Source of the DNA: Saprospiraceae bacterium
GTDB lineage: Bacteria; Bacteroidota; Bacteroidia; Chitinophagales; Saprospiraceae
Direction: 5' to 3'
Length of the DNA stretch: 49,471 nucleotides
Assembly (NCBI GenBank): GCA_020631235.1
Contig: JAHDHQ010000030.1
Span: 1-49,471 of the forward strand
Shown here: one piece after another, positions 39,988 to 49,330 of the stretch
How the letters are laid out: the number at the start of each line of letters is the position of its first letter
Position numbering within the stretch: the first letter of the stretch is position 1
Notes under the pieces: model-generated
Database searches by the model: none
The model's input: only the letters and a program-made list of their open reading frames with translations
What the model was told of the DNA's origin: nothing
Position numbers and translations under genes: made by a program

Positions 39988-40479
39988 TTATTTTTTCAAC
40001 TCGAAAACATAACAGGCATGGCCATCGAAAATACGTTCTTCCACGAATCTAAATCCTAGTCGCTTGTAAAATCGATGGGCTTTTACATTGGTTTTTAATG
40101 GGTCAATTAAAAGAGTCTCGACATTGGACCAACTAAAACATCGTTGTATCGCCCACTGCATCATTTGTGTTCCAAAGCCTTTATTTAATTGATGCACCTC
40201 TCCAATCCAAATATCGATGGCTCTTGCTTTTTGCGATACTTTACCCCAGTATTTAGTTTCTTCTTCAAAAGGATCAATAATTTGCAAAAAGCCAATGGGT
40301 TGATCGTCGATTTCAGCAATCCATTGTTCACGCCAACTAGGATTTCTTTTTAGTTCTTTTTCCCAGTGCCAATCATCATCGGGGTCACACTCGATAATGT
40401 GTGCTTGAGTATCCCAATATTCGAGCAAGGCTAGATCTTTTATACTTGCTTTTCTCATTTGAATGGCGAATGTCTTCAT
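39988..40479 (-). CDS. GNAT acetyltransferase resembling AAC(6')
   Basis: 163 residues (an ATG at 40458 gives 156). Pattern of the aminoglycoside 6'-acetyltransferase-like GNATs: MRKASIKDLALLEYWDTQAH, EQWIAEIDDQPIGFLQIIDP, AIDIWIGEVHQLNKGFGTQM as acetyl-CoA motif, and VKAHRFYKRLGFRFVEERIF. Resemblance alone does not establish resistance; chromosomal members often act on other amines. It stands alone on the minus strand, 41 bases after nothing on its strand. Confidence 0.85.
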   Translation of the reverse strand: MKTFAIQMRKASIKDLALLEYWDTQAHIIECDPDDDWHWEKELKRNPSWREQWIAEIDDQPIGFLQIIDPFEEETKYWGKVSQKARAIDIWIGEVHQLNKGFGTQMMQWAIQRCFSWSNVETLLIDPLKTNVKAHRFYKRLGFRFVEERIFDGHACYVFELKK

Positions 40480-40520
40480 TAGACCATCAAATGTACAAAA
40501 GGAAAGTAGGTGTTTGCTTA

Positions 40521-41024
40521 TTACTGATTTTGAAAGCTTGTTAATTGTTTATGATAATGTTCCATTCGTGCTAAAGCATTACTATCTATTAGGATAATGA
40601 CCAAAAACATGGCTATGGTCGCGATGGATATGGCTCGCCATAAGGGCTTATCAGTCAATACTATAATTAAACCTGCGGCAACTATAAATAACGGAAATAC
40701 TTTCAGAGCTACTTTTTGATATGAACTGATGGTACGTTCTGTTCGTTCGATTTCAGATTGGACAAAAGCAGTTGCGTCTTTTAGATAACTGGATTCAAAT
40801 TGGTTCATATTGGATTTTGCAGAAAACCACAATCCGAATCCTAGAATGAGTAAAAGAATACCGGTGATTAAGAAAGGGTAGAAGAAGGCTTTAGCTACTT
40901 CTGTTCTACCAAACTGCCAAAATCCCAAACTAGTGACTAAAAACAAAATGCCAAAAAGCACAAAAAATTGATTAGACAAAATTTCGGCTTTTGCCCAGTC
41001 ATTAGCGATTTTTACTATATCCAT
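40521..41024 (-). CDS. Four-helix membrane protein of unknown function
   Basis: 167 residues with four hydrophobic segments at about 20-38, 48-68, 104-122 and 128-146 and a soluble helical loop between the second and third (SEIERTERTISSYQKVALKV). No catalytic motif was recognised. It follows the SDR gene by 10 bases on the same strand and is probably co-transcribed with it. Function unknown. Confidence 0.7.
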   Translation of the reverse strand: MDIVKIANDWAKAEILSNQFFVLFGILFLVTSLGFWQFGRTEVAKAFFYPFLITGILLLILGFGLWFSAKSNMNQFESSYLKDATAFVQSEIERTERTISSYQKVALKVFPLFIVAAGLIIVLTDKPLWRAISIATIAMFLVIILIDSNALARMEHYHKQLTSFQNQ

Positions 41025-41034
41025 ATTAGTTGTA

Positions 41035-41979
41035 TTAAAGTGCCCATTTTACTCCAGTAGATGTTTCCGAAAGCTCCCATAATCGTTTGGCTACATCTCT
41101 GTTCTTTGCGTGAGCTTCTAATTTGTGAGCGCCCACTGGACCTACCCAATTACTTCTGCCAGTAGGGCCATAAAATGACTGTTGGTCTAATTCTGCTTCC
41201 GTAGCACACATAAGTTGGGAATAAGCTCCTTTTTCTGCAGATTGAGTTAATGGTGACATTAAGGCAAATATGATTCTCATCAGGATGCTTCCGCTATTTT
41301 TAATGAGTGAGGTTCTCGAAGCTCCTGGATGGCAAGCATAAGCTTTAACCGCCGATTTTCCGGCTGAGTTCATGCGATTTTGTAATTCATAGATCGTCAT
41401 GATCTGAGCTAATTTACTTTGGCTATAAGCTTTATTAGGGGTGTAGTCTTTATCCCACTGAAGGTCTTCAAATTTGATGGTTTTTAATCCCATATCATAA
41501 CCCATACTTCCGACAGAAACGATCCTTCCATTCGATTTTTCTATCAGAGGAAATAACAAGGCCTGCAATGTAAAATGCCCAAAATAATTAACACCCATCT
41601 GGCTTTCCCAACCATCGACGGTTAGTTCCCTTTTTGGGGTTTGTGCAATGGCAGCATTGCAAATTAGCGCATCGATTCGCTGGATTGATGCCAGGATTTC
41701 TGCGGCAGCTTGTTTAACGGAGGCTTGATTAGCTAAATCTAATTGTATCGAGTGCACATCGATATTTTCGCCTAATGCCTGTTTTAAGCGAGTTATGGTA
41801 TTTTCAGCTTTTTTAGTGTTTCTGTTGAGCATGACAACACTGGCACCTTTTGACAGTAATATTTTTGTTGCTTCAAAACCAGTCCCGCTGGTTGTCCCTG
41901 TGATTAAAAAAGTCTTCCCGTCTAATTTGCCGATCCTTTCTGGTGTCCAGCCTTTTTTTTCAAATTGATTATTGCTCAT
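41035..41979 (-). CDS. Short-chain dehydrogenase/reductase
   Basis: 314 residues. The NAD(P) site is ITGTTSGTGFEATKILLSKG (residues 27-46, TGxxxGxG), NAAIAQTPKREL the second motif, and YSQSKLAQIMTIYEL the catalytic YxxxK with an upstream Ser in VSVGSMGYDMG. The C-terminal region (YGPTGRSNWVGPVGAHKLEA) resembles the retinol dehydrogenase-like or protochlorophyllide reductase-like SDRs. The substrate is unknown. Its neighbour downstream is the four-helix membrane protein. Confidence 0.9.
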   Translation of the reverse strand: MSNNQFEKKGWTPERIGKLDGKTFLITGTTSGTGFEATKILLSKGASVVMLNRNTKKAENTITRLKQALGENIDVHSIQLDLANQASVKQAAAEILASIQRIDALICNAAIAQTPKRELTVDGWESQMGVNYFGHFTLQALLFPLIEKSNGRIVSVGSMGYDMGLKTIKFEDLQWDKDYTPNKAYSQSKLAQIMTIYELQNRMNSAGKSAVKAYACHPGASRTSLIKNSGSILMRIIFALMSPLTQSAEKGAYSQLMCATEAELDQQSFYGPTGRSNWVGPVGAHKLEAHAKNRDVAKRLWELSETSTGVKWAL

Positions 41980-42173
41980 TTTTCTTTAGTATGTATAAAT
42001 CAATATCTAAAGGTATATAGGATGAAGATTATAAAGGCAATACAAAACTTCGAAAGCTGTATACTTTTTGGTAATGCTTGAGTTTTACTAGTCTAAGGAT
42101 GAGATTGAATAAAGCTGTCAATCTAACAATAGTAGCAGATTAAAAAATGGAATATTTGCGTGGTTTTGAAACC

Positions 42174-42533
42174 TTATTTTTGAGTCTTGTGACCCTGTGT
42201 ATTGTACGAAATGAGCAACAAAGCTATCCCTACCAAAGCTGGAGCATAAGCTCCATCAGCTACAGCAATATGCGCAGAAGCGGCAAGCACAAAATCGAAG
42301 AAAAATCCAGCATAGGCCCATTCTTTCAGTGTTTTTGATTGGTTGGTCCATATGGCGACTAAACCCAGAATTTTAGCAACAGCTAAGGGGTATATGATAT
42401 ATGGAGGATAGCCTAATTGATTGAACACTTTGACTACTTCATCATAATTTAGAAAATACATTCCGGCAGAAAACAGCATGAGCAAGGTCAATAGCCCTGT
42501 TGCAATAAGATAGATTAGTCGTTTGTTTTTCAT
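42174..42533 (-). CDS. DoxX-like membrane protein
   Basis: 119 residues with four membrane segments (about 8-26, 44-62, 70-88, 92-110). FSAGMYFLNYDEVVKVFNQL then GYPPYIIYPLAVAKILGLVA is the pattern of the DoxX-like family. Members are small membrane proteins of varied or unknown role. It is 29 bases downstream of bioY on the same strand. The 194 bases upstream to 41979 hold no gene. Confidence 0.8.
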   Translation of the reverse strand: MKNKRLIYLIATGLLTLLMLFSAGMYFLNYDEVVKVFNQLGYPPYIIYPLAVAKILGLVAIWTNQSKTLKEWAYAGFFFDFVLAASAHIAVADGAYAPALVGIALLLISYNTQGHKTQK

Positions 42534-42562
42534 AGCTATTATTTGCCTCTAATTTATTATGT

Positions 42563-43093
42563 TTATATTAAATATTTTCCCCTTAGATATTCAAATAAAA
42601 CCACTAGGCTAGCTCCTAAAAGCACCTTAATTAACCCACCTTTCCAGAAAGGGAAAAACCCATATTCTAAGGCTTGAGCCCAACCGTATTTATTGGCTAA
42701 ATGTGCGTTGCCTATAAACAGTAGCAAGGCCGTACCCAAAAACATGGCTAGAAAAGCCTTTATAAAACTTGTTCTCCATCCCTTTTGTCCCAATATCGAA
42801 ACAAATACGCCTACTATTATAAAACCATAAAGAAATCCTCCAGACCCGCCCTGTAACTTCTCTATTCCTGAAGCACCGTCCGCAAAAACGGGTAGGCCCA
42901 TTATCCCCAACAACAAGTAGCTAGACATAGCTACGAATGCTTCCCAGGGTTTTAAGAACATACATGCCAGTAATACAGCCAAACTCTGACCGGAGATGGG
43001 TATCGTAGTAGTGCTTACAGGCAATTCTATGGTAATTCTAGCAGCTATAACTACTCCAATTATACATATCAAAATGCGTATGATACTACTCAT
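42563..43093 (-). CDS. bioY: BioY biotin transporter
   Basis: 176 residues, the S-component of the biotin ECF transporter. Signs: PISGQSLAVLLACMFLKPWE, GIMGLPVFADGASGIEKLQG, GGSGGFLYGFIIVGVFVSIL, and six membrane segments. BioY can act alone or with an EcfAT module, which is not in this window. The start ATG overlaps the stop of the preceding gene by 4 bases (43090-43093), so it is coupled to the TfoX-like gene. Confidence 0.92.
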   Translation of the reverse strand: MSSIIRILICIIGVVIAARITIELPVSTTTIPISGQSLAVLLACMFLKPWEAFVAMSSYLLLGIMGLPVFADGASGIEKLQGGSGGFLYGFIIVGVFVSILGQKGWRTSFIKAFLAMFLGTALLLFIGNAHLANKYGWAQALEYGFFPFWKGGLIKVLLGASLVVLFEYLRGKYLI

Positions 43094-43416
43094 TTTTTAG
43101 GCAAGGACATGACAAAATCAAAAGCCTTTTTTAAATAGCCAGCAAGTTCCTCTGTTTTATTCAGCATGCTTTCAGGAATCAACACATAATCCCGCATGGT
43201 TGCTCCATGTGATAGAAAAGGTCCTGAATCATTGGATGCCAGAAAAGCCTTTTGATCTTCTTTGGGCAAACGTATACCTAGCTGACCTTCTTTATTAACT
43301 AATGAAAACATATAACCATTAGCAGAAGTGTAGGGCATGGTTTTTCCTTTGCGATTAAAGTCCTTGCAGAGTGCAGCTGCTTGGTCATAACATTGGACTA
43401 CATCATCATAGCTCAT
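43090..43416 (-). CDS. TfoX N-terminal-domain-like small protein
   Basis: 108 residues. YTSANGYMFSLVNKEGQLGI, LPKEDQKAFLAS, and SHGATMRDYVLIPESMLNKT match a small stand-alone family related to the N-terminal domain of TfoX/Sxy. The function of stand-alone members is unknown. It sits between the lipoamide dehydrogenase gene (10 bases upstream) and bioY (4-base overlap) on the same strand. Confidence 0.75.
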   Translation of the reverse strand: MSYDDVVQCYDQAAALCKDFNRKGKTMPYTSANGYMFSLVNKEGQLGIRLPKEDQKAFLASNDSGPFLSHGATMRDYVLIPESMLNKTEELAGYLKKAFDFVMSLPKK

Positions 43417-43425
43417 AAGTGCTTA

Positions 43426-44832
43426 CTATATATGAAGTGGACGATTGTCTGTAGCCGCTAATGCCGCTTCTTTGGTGGCTTCTGTATACGTAGGATGAGG
43501 ATGACTGATGCGCGCCATATCTTCTGCCGAGGCTCTAAATTCCATGAGCGCAACTCCTTCCATAATCATATCAGCCGCACGGGCACCTACCATATGTACA
43601 CCTAATATTTCATCCGTATGTTTATCAGCCAAGACCTTTACCATACCTTCTATGTCCATACTAGCTCGGGCTCGGCCCAAGGCTTTATATGGAAATTTAC
43701 CGGACTTATATTCTCTTCCAGCCGCTTTAAGATCAGCTTCTGTAGCACCGACAGCCGCAACTTCAGGCCATGTGTATACCACGCCAGGGATTAGGTGATG
43801 ATTTATATGCGGTTTTTGGCCAGCCAACCATTCGGCTACATAGATACCTTCTTCTTCCGCTTTGTGCGCTAACATAGCTCCTTTTACTACATCACCGATG
43901 GCATAAATACCGGGCACATTGGTTTCAAAATGATCATTAATATCTACTCTTCCTCGATCGTCCGTTGCAATGCCTACATTCTCTAATCCAAGACCTTCAG
44001 TGTAGGCAACCCTTCCAATAGCAACAAGACAGTAATCGGCTTTTTCTTGTAAGGTATCTTCAGAATCTCTTTTCTGAATATCGACCGTTACTGATGTTTT
44101 AGTCGCCTTGACTCCTTGCACCATGTGTTTAGTGAGAAATTTAATACCCAACTTTTTAAGTGCTCTAGTGAGTTCTTTAGAGCAATCAACGTCCATGGTA
44201 GATATGATTCGATCTTGGTACTCTACCACAGTAACCTCAGTACCTAATCGAGCCCAAACAGAACCTAGTTCTAATCCGATCACTCCACCACCTATAACGA
44301 TTACTTTTTTAGGTACTTTGTCTATATCAAGTGCTTCTTTGCTGCTAATAACTCGCTTGCCGTCATAATTAAAAGCTGCCGGAAGATTTGGCTTCGAGCC
44401 TGAAGCTATGATGATTTTTTTAGTCTCAATGGTTTCTATTTTTCCTGCATCATCAGTGATATCTATGGTAGTGTTTGTTTTTATGGTACCTAAACCATTA
44501 AACACCGTTATTTTATTTTTTTTCATTAAGAAATCAATGCCGCCCGTAGTTTGGGCAACTACCTCATTTTTCCTTTTGATCATTTGCTTCATATCGACTT
44601 TTAGACCGGTTAGTCCAATGCCGTGAGTCTTAAATTTTTCATGCGCATTGTGATAATGCTCAGAAGAATCTAATAAGGCCTTCGAAGGAATGCATCCTAC
44701 ATTTAAACAAGTACCACCTAAGGTTTTTCGTTTTTCGATGATGGCCGTTTTCATACCTAATTGGGCACATCTTATAGCGGCTACATATCCTCCTGGTCCA
44801 GCTCCGATTATAGTTACATCAAATGACTGCAT
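43426..44832 (-). CDS. lpdA: Dihydrolipoyl dehydrogenase (E3)
   Basis: 468 residues, standard length. FAD site IIGAGPGGYVAAIRC; redox disulfide GGTCLNVGCIPSKALL with Cys 42 and 47; NAD site VIVIGGGVIGLELGSVWARL; and the catalytic His-Pro-Glu region ISHPHPTYTEATKEA near the C-terminus. It reoxidises lipoamide of the pyruvate and 2-oxoglutarate dehydrogenase complexes and the glycine cleavage system. The gene is not next to E1 or E2 genes here. It is 5 bases downstream of the RicT gene on the same strand. Confidence 0.95.
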   Translation of the reverse strand: MQSFDVTIIGAGPGGYVAAIRCAQLGMKTAIIEKRKTLGGTCLNVGCIPSKALLDSSEHYHNAHEKFKTHGIGLTGLKVDMKQMIKRKNEVVAQTTGGIDFLMKKNKITVFNGLGTIKTNTTIDITDDAGKIETIETKKIIIASGSKPNLPAAFNYDGKRVISSKEALDIDKVPKKVIVIGGGVIGLELGSVWARLGTEVTVVEYQDRIISTMDVDCSKELTRALKKLGIKFLTKHMVQGVKATKTSVTVDIQKRDSEDTLQEKADYCLVAIGRVAYTEGLGLENVGIATDDRGRVDINDHFETNVPGIYAIGDVVKGAMLAHKAEEEGIYVAEWLAGQKPHINHHLIPGVVYTWPEVAAVGATEADLKAAGREYKSGKFPYKALGRARASMDIEGMVKVLADKHTDEILGVHMVGARAADMIMEGVALMEFRASAEDMARISHPHPTYTEATKEAALAATDNRPLHI

Positions 44833-44837
44833 ATGGC

Positions 44838-46226
44838 TTAATTATTTTTTGGGTTATTAGGTTTGTTATCTGTTCTGTTATCCGATTTAGGCTTGTTAGA
44901 ATAGTTTTTACGTTTACCTCTATATCTAGAATTTCTATTGCTTTTGCTTTTGGGCTTGGGTCCATCCGATGATTTTGCTTCTCCACTTTTTGCTTGATCA
45001 CCTTGTTTTTTGGAAGTGTCAGATTGGTTGTTTTTAGGGCCTCGGCTGTTATTTGATCTTCCTTTACGGTTGTTATTATTTCGACCACGACCTCTGCCTC
45101 TTCCGCGACCTCTGCCTTTTCTTCTTTTTTCTTCCGGTAGCTCGATAAATCCTGTTACATCCTCAAACTCTAATTCTACTTCTTCGGCTACTTTAGGTTC
45201 TATCACTTGATTCATCTTCTCGATGTCGCGATTTATGATACCTTTTTTATTGGCTTCTTTGAGTGCAATAGCTTGTTCTTTCGTTAGGTTTATGATCGTG
45301 TTTCGACCCATCTCATTTCTGACGGCGTAAACCATTACTCCTTTGAAGATGTCTATTTTTAGAAGTACTGCTTTTCCTTGTTTGGTCATCAAATGATCCA
45401 CTTTCTTTGGGTAGCTATCGATAGCCTCTACATACATCTCTAGTTCGAAGTTAAGGCAGCACTTTAAACGTCCACATTGTCCAGAAAGTTTAGTTTGATT
45501 AATAGATATATTCTGGTACCGTGCAGCTGAAGTGGTTACCGTCTGAAAATCAGATAACCAAGTAGAGCAGCAAAGTTCGCGTCCGCAAGCACCTACACCT
45601 CCAATTCGCCCAGATTCTTGCCTGGATCCTATTTGGCGCATTTCGATTTTGACTTTGTACTCTCGGGCAAATACACGGACTAACTCTCTAAAATCTACAC
45701 GCCCTTCTGCTGTGTAATAAAAAGTGGCTTTTCGTTTATCTCCTTGATATTCTACATCACCGATTTTCATTTCTAAACCTAGTGTTCGTGCTAATACTCG
45801 TGCACGCACCATGGCTTTATGTTCTAATACTCTGGCCTCTTCTAACTTCTCTAAATCACGGTGATTAGCCTTTCTGATGATGCTATGGATTACTCGATCT
45901 TCTGAGAATCTTTTCTTTTTCATTTGTAAACGGACGAGTTCGCCGCTGAGCGAAATACGGCCTACATCATACCCACTGGTGCTTTCCACGACGACCATAT
46001 CGCCGGTAATGGCATGAGTATGGGAAGGATTCATAAAAAAGCTTTTGCGTGCTCCTTTTTTAAAACTCACTTCCACAATATGAAAAGCACTAGGGTCATG
46101 AATCTCGTCAGTCAAGATCCAATCATAGGTATTCATTTTATTACAAGAGCCACTAGAGCAGCTCCCTTTATTTCCACATCCTTGTGGTACGCCATTTTTT
46201 GTTGTCGAACAATTCGCACATCCCAT
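44838..46226 (-). CDS. ricT: PSP1-domain protein RicT
   Basis: 462 residues. The N-terminus is Cys-rich (MGCANCSTTKNG, CGNKGSCSSGSC). The PSP1 domain follows (HTHAITGDMVVVESTSGYDV, VRLQMKKKR, CGRELCCSTWLSDFQTVTTS, LSGQCGRLKCCLNFELEMYV), with the conserved Cys clusters that bind an iron-sulfur centre in RicT/YaaT. The last 100 residues are a low-complexity Lys, Arg, Gly and Asn tail, longer than in the Bacillus protein and likely to bind RNA (inference). RicT acts with RicA and RicF in RNA maturation in Bacillus. The delta' gene lies 43 bases upstream. Confidence 0.88.
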   Translation of the reverse strand: MGCANCSTTKNGVPQGCGNKGSCSSGSCNKMNTYDWILTDEIHDPSAFHIVEVSFKKGARKSFFMNPSHTHAITGDMVVVESTSGYDVGRISLSGELVRLQMKKKRFSEDRVIHSIIRKANHRDLEKLEEARVLEHKAMVRARVLARTLGLEMKIGDVEYQGDKRKATFYYTAEGRVDFRELVRVFAREYKVKIEMRQIGSRQESGRIGGVGACGRELCCSTWLSDFQTVTTSAARYQNISINQTKLSGQCGRLKCCLNFELEMYVEAIDSYPKKVDHLMTKQGKAVLLKIDIFKGVMVYAVRNEMGRNTIINLTKEQAIALKEANKKGIINRDIEKMNQVIEPKVAEEVELEFEDVTGFIELPEEKRRKGRGRGRGRGRGRNNNNRKGRSNNSRGPKNNQSDTSKKQGDQAKSGEAKSSDGPKPKSKSNRNSRYRGKRKNYSNKPKSDNRTDNKPNNPKNN

Positions 46227-46269
46227 AGTATATATTTATAATTCTGTCCAATGTCGTTTTTCGCTTATA

Positions 46270-47397
46270 TTAAGCGCCCTTCATAATCTTGCCTAATTGG
46301 AAAGAATTGGCTGAAAATAAGATTTTCCCATTGATGTTTCGATCAATCATGTGTATGCTTTCATTAAACAATGCACTGAGTGACTGAGCTTTTTCTTCAT
46401 CGATGGTCTTAATCATTTGTAATGCTGTATTTTTTTCTTTGTCGGATAATCTCATTTTGTGGACATCTCTGGTATACAGATAAACCAGATATTCCCTAAA
46501 AAAATGAATTCCATATTCATAAAAAACCTTTTGTTCTTCCTTATTTGATTTGATCATTTGATTTACAAAATCAAAAATTCCTTGCGGATGCCCTTTCCAA
46601 GAAATACGCATCCAATTCATCAATAATTCAGAATAATCGGCTGTTTTACTTTGCTGTGTGAGGTGGATGGCTTTTTCTATGTCACCATCCGCCAACTGTT
46701 TAATTTTATCTTTATTTAACGTAGGACTAATGTTCAGATTTTCCAAATAAGCATTGATTTCTTCATCGGTAAATTTAGCTACGTTAAAAATTTGGCATCT
46801 TGATAAGATGGTCGAAAGTAATTTTTCTTGATTTTCGGCTATTAGGATTATAATCGTATCATCGGTAGGTTCTTCGATGAGTTTAAGCAAGCGATTACTG
46901 TCTTTGGCTAAATATTCTGCCATCCATATGATTTGGATCTTGTAATTTCCTTCAAAACTCTGTAAACCCAATTTCTGTACGATCTCGTTACACTCTTTCG
47001 TGTTGATATTTGCATTACTTGTCGTGTGTGTGATGGAAGCGATCCATTCTTTAATTTCTTCGAATGGTCGATTTTGTATGAATGTCCTAAATTCTTGTAA
47101 GAAGTCTTTACTGGTTGTATCTTCTCTTTTAAGGCGTTCTTTTTTTACGACAGGATAGCAAAAGTGAATATCTGGATGAATTAATTTTTGCGATTTTAAA
47201 CATGATCGACAGGTGCCACAAACATCATCGCTTCTGTTTTCACATTGTATGTAGTTTGCCAAGGCTATGGATAGTGGCAACTTGGCGCTACCTTTAGGTC
47301 CCATCAATAAGATGGCATGAGGCATACGGTCGTTTTTTACCATTGCCCTAAACTGAGTGATCAGTTTGGTTTGACCTGGAATAGCTTGAAATTGCAT
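46270..47397 (-). CDS. holB: DNA polymerase III delta' subunit (HolB-like)
   Basis: 375 residues. AAA+ clamp-loader fold: ILLMGPKGSAKLPLSIALA in the P-loop place (the usual GKT/S is GSAKL, so ATP hydrolysis is doubtful, as is normal for delta'), the zinc-binding CENRSDDVCGTCRSC, NRLLKLIEEPTDDTIIILIA and LSTILSRCQIFNV as sensor 1 and the Arg-finger SRC. It loads the beta clamp with delta and tau subunits. Next on this strand is ricT, a gene order common in Bacteroidota. Confidence 0.9.
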   Translation of the reverse strand: MQFQAIPGQTKLITQFRAMVKNDRMPHAILLMGPKGSAKLPLSIALANYIQCENRSDDVCGTCRSCLKSQKLIHPDIHFCYPVVKKERLKREDTTSKDFLQEFRTFIQNRPFEEIKEWIASITHTTSNANINTKECNEIVQKLGLQSFEGNYKIQIIWMAEYLAKDSNRLLKLIEEPTDDTIIILIAENQEKLLSTILSRCQIFNVAKFTDEEINAYLENLNISPTLNKDKIKQLADGDIEKAIHLTQQSKTADYSELLMNWMRISWKGHPQGIFDFVNQMIKSNKEEQKVFYEYGIHFFREYLVYLYTRDVHKMRLSDKEKNTALQMIKTIDEEKAQSLSALFNESIHMIDRNINGKILFSANSFQLGKIMKGA

Positions 47398-47410
47398 ATT
47401 TCTCCTTGAC

Positions 47411-47881
47411 TTATTTAGTCAGCCATTGGAGGATTTGATCATCAAGTGGCGTTACGGAAGAAGGATGAAAGCCTACTACATTGCCTGTTTCATCAATTAA
47501 ATATTTACAAAAATTCCAATTTACATCATTGGTAATTCCTTGCTTACTTGCTTGTTCAGCCATCCAGCTATATAGTGGATGTGTGTTATTTATGATACCC
47601 ACCTTTTCAGTAATAGGAAAGGTAACTCCGTAATTTATTTTGCAAAAATCTTGTATCTCATTTGCCGTTCCCGGCTCTTGACCACCAAAATCATTACAAG
47701 GAAGTCCTATGATTATTAGTTGTTCCTTGTTTGCCTCATATAATTCTTGCAATTGAGCATATTGGACCGTAAATCCACATTCAGAGGCTACATTAACCAG
47801 TAGCATTTTTTTTCCTTTGAATGAGGACAAATCCAATGTCTCACCGCTTATCGATTGTATATTGAAATCAAATATCTCCAT
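47411..47881 (-). CDS. Glutathione peroxidase family protein
   Basis: 156 residues. The peroxidatic Cys is Cys 35 in VNVASECGFTVQYAQLQEL, LIIIGLPCNDFGGQEPGTAN is the second conserved region, and WNFCKYLIDETGNVVGFHPS the third with the catalytic Trp. It is the Cys (not selenocysteine) form; such bacterial enzymes usually use thioredoxin rather than glutathione. It reduces lipid and hydrogen peroxides. It is 13 bases upstream of holB on the same strand and may be co-transcribed. Confidence 0.9.
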   Translation of the reverse strand: MEIFDFNIQSISGETLDLSSFKGKKMLLVNVASECGFTVQYAQLQELYEANKEQLIIIGLPCNDFGGQEPGTANEIQDFCKINYGVTFPITEKVGIINNTHPLYSWMAEQASKQGITNDVNWNFCKYLIDETGNVVGFHPSSVTPLDDQILQWLTK

Positions 47882-47986
47882 GCATGTCTGCTATAAACAA
47901 TAATTTCGCTTATAAAGTTAATTAAAAGAAACTTGTAAATCTTAATATTACATTAGGATTAATCATAATACCTTAAAATTATACAC

Positions 47987-48400
47987 ATGAGAATCACAGT
48001 CTCCCGAAAAGCACACTTTAATGCAGCCCATAGACTACATAATCCTAAATTTAGCAAAGAAAAGAACGAAGCCATCTTTGGAAAGTGTAATAATGGCAAT
48101 TATCATGGGCACAATTACGAACTAGAAGTCTTTGTTTCAGGAGAAATCGACCAAGAAACGGGTTACTTGATTGATCTTAAAGTTTTAAGTGATATAATCA
48201 AAGATCAAATAGAAGAGCGATTTGATCATAAAAATTTAAATCTTGATGTTCCTGAGTTTAAAGATATTTTGCCGTCAACAGAAAACTTTGCCTACATTAT
48301 ACACCGCATACTTTCCGAGCATCTAGATCCTAGTTTTTCTATACGCATTAAGTTATGGGAAACACCTAGAAATGCTGCCATCTATCCTGCGATACAATAA
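47987..48400 (+). CDS. queD: 6-carboxytetrahydropterin synthase (QueD/PTPS family)
   Basis: 137 residues. Zinc ligands: His 15 (FNAAHRLHN), and His 40 and His 42 in GKCNNGNYHGHNYELEVFV. The Cys of GKC and CNNGNYHGHNY identify the PTPS/QueD fold; LWETPRNAAIY is the C-terminal Glu motif. In bacteria it makes 6-carboxytetrahydropterin for queuosine, the modified base of His, Asp, Asn and Tyr tRNAs; true PTPS function for biopterin is the alternative. It lies 6 bases upstream of the hydrolase gene. Confidence 0.88.
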   Translation: MRITVSRKAHFNAAHRLHNPKFSKEKNEAIFGKCNNGNYHGHNYELEVFVSGEIDQETGYLIDLKVLSDIIKDQIEERFDHKNLNLDVPEFKDILPSTENFAYIIHRILSEHLDPSFSIRIKLWETPRNAAIYPAIQ

Positions 48401-48406
48401 TTAAAT

Positions 48407-49309
48407 ATGAGGTATATTCTTTGTCTTTTGATCATGTTTTCATTAAATAAGATGCAGGCCCAAAGTTATGATGAGTTTGTAACTTCCATGAAATATTGTG
48501 CATTGGGTGATGGCAATATTGCCTACCAAGATGAAGGGGAAGGCCCTGTAATACTCTTGGTTCATGGAGTACCATCATCAGCTTGGCTGTACCGTAAAAT
48601 GGTTCCCTATTTAGTCAAGGAAGGCTTCAGAGTGATCAGTATAGATATGTTAGGATTTGGACAAAGTGATAAACCCGATGATTATGATTTATATACTCAT
48701 GTAGAACATGGTAGAAGGTTACATGAGTTCATGGCTGCTTTGGAAATTGGGGCTTGGACTCATGTTTGTCATGATGCTGGTACTTATTGGAGCCTTGCGA
48801 TGTTAGATCAAGATGCATCGAAAGTTAAAAACATTATCTTTTTGAACTCTGTCATGCTCCAAAGTGGATTTGATCCACCTATGACGTTTAAACCTGGGTT
48901 CAAAGCAGATATGATGTTGTCCTCCTATAAAGGACCTTTCAATAAAGCCATCCTTAAAAAAACTTTAAAAGACGGACTAAGAAACAAAGATATCATAGAT
49001 AAAAACATGATTCAAGGCTATAGTAAACCATTAAGAAAGCAAAACATTTGTGGACTTTATTATTTTTTTACGCAGACACACAAACCCTTAATAGATTACA
49101 GCCCATTATTACAGTCATTAGATATTCCAATGTCGGTTATTTGGGGTAAAGACGATCCATTCTTAAAATGGGAACCCATGGAGGAGGAGTTTATTTCATT
49201 GACCAATATTGAAGCTCAAAATGTACATATCTTAGATGCTGCACACTTTATTCAGGAAGAAAAGGCAGAGGAAGTATCCAAAATGATAATTAAGTTTTTA
49301 GATAATTAA
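48407..49309 (+). CDS. Secreted alpha/beta hydrolase, haloalkane dehalogenase-like
   Basis: 300 residues with a signal peptide (MRYILCLLIMFSLNKMQAQ). Oxyanion motif HGVPSSAWLYRKM, GFGQSDKPDDYDLYT, nucleophile region VCHDAGTYWSL (Asp 123 replaces Ser, as in dehalogenases and epoxide hydrolases), and the catalytic His in AAHFIQEEKAEEV near the end. Acid residue: Asp in VIWGKDDPF. Substrate unknown. It follows queD by 6 bases but is probably a separate function. Its stop is followed by 162 bases with no gene up to the window edge. Confidence 0.88.
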   Translation: MRYILCLLIMFSLNKMQAQSYDEFVTSMKYCALGDGNIAYQDEGEGPVILLVHGVPSSAWLYRKMVPYLVKEGFRVISIDMLGFGQSDKPDDYDLYTHVEHGRRLHEFMAALEIGAWTHVCHDAGTYWSLAMLDQDASKVKNIIFLNSVMLQSGFDPPMTFKPGFKADMMLSSYKGPFNKAILKKTLKDGLRNKDIIDKNMIQGYSKPLRKQNICGLYYFFTQTHKPLIDYSPLLQSLDIPMSVIWGKDDPFLKWEPMEEEFISLTNIEAQNVHILDAAHFIQEEKAEEVSKMIIKFLDN

Positions 49310-49330
49310 GATTTAATAAACATTAAAATC

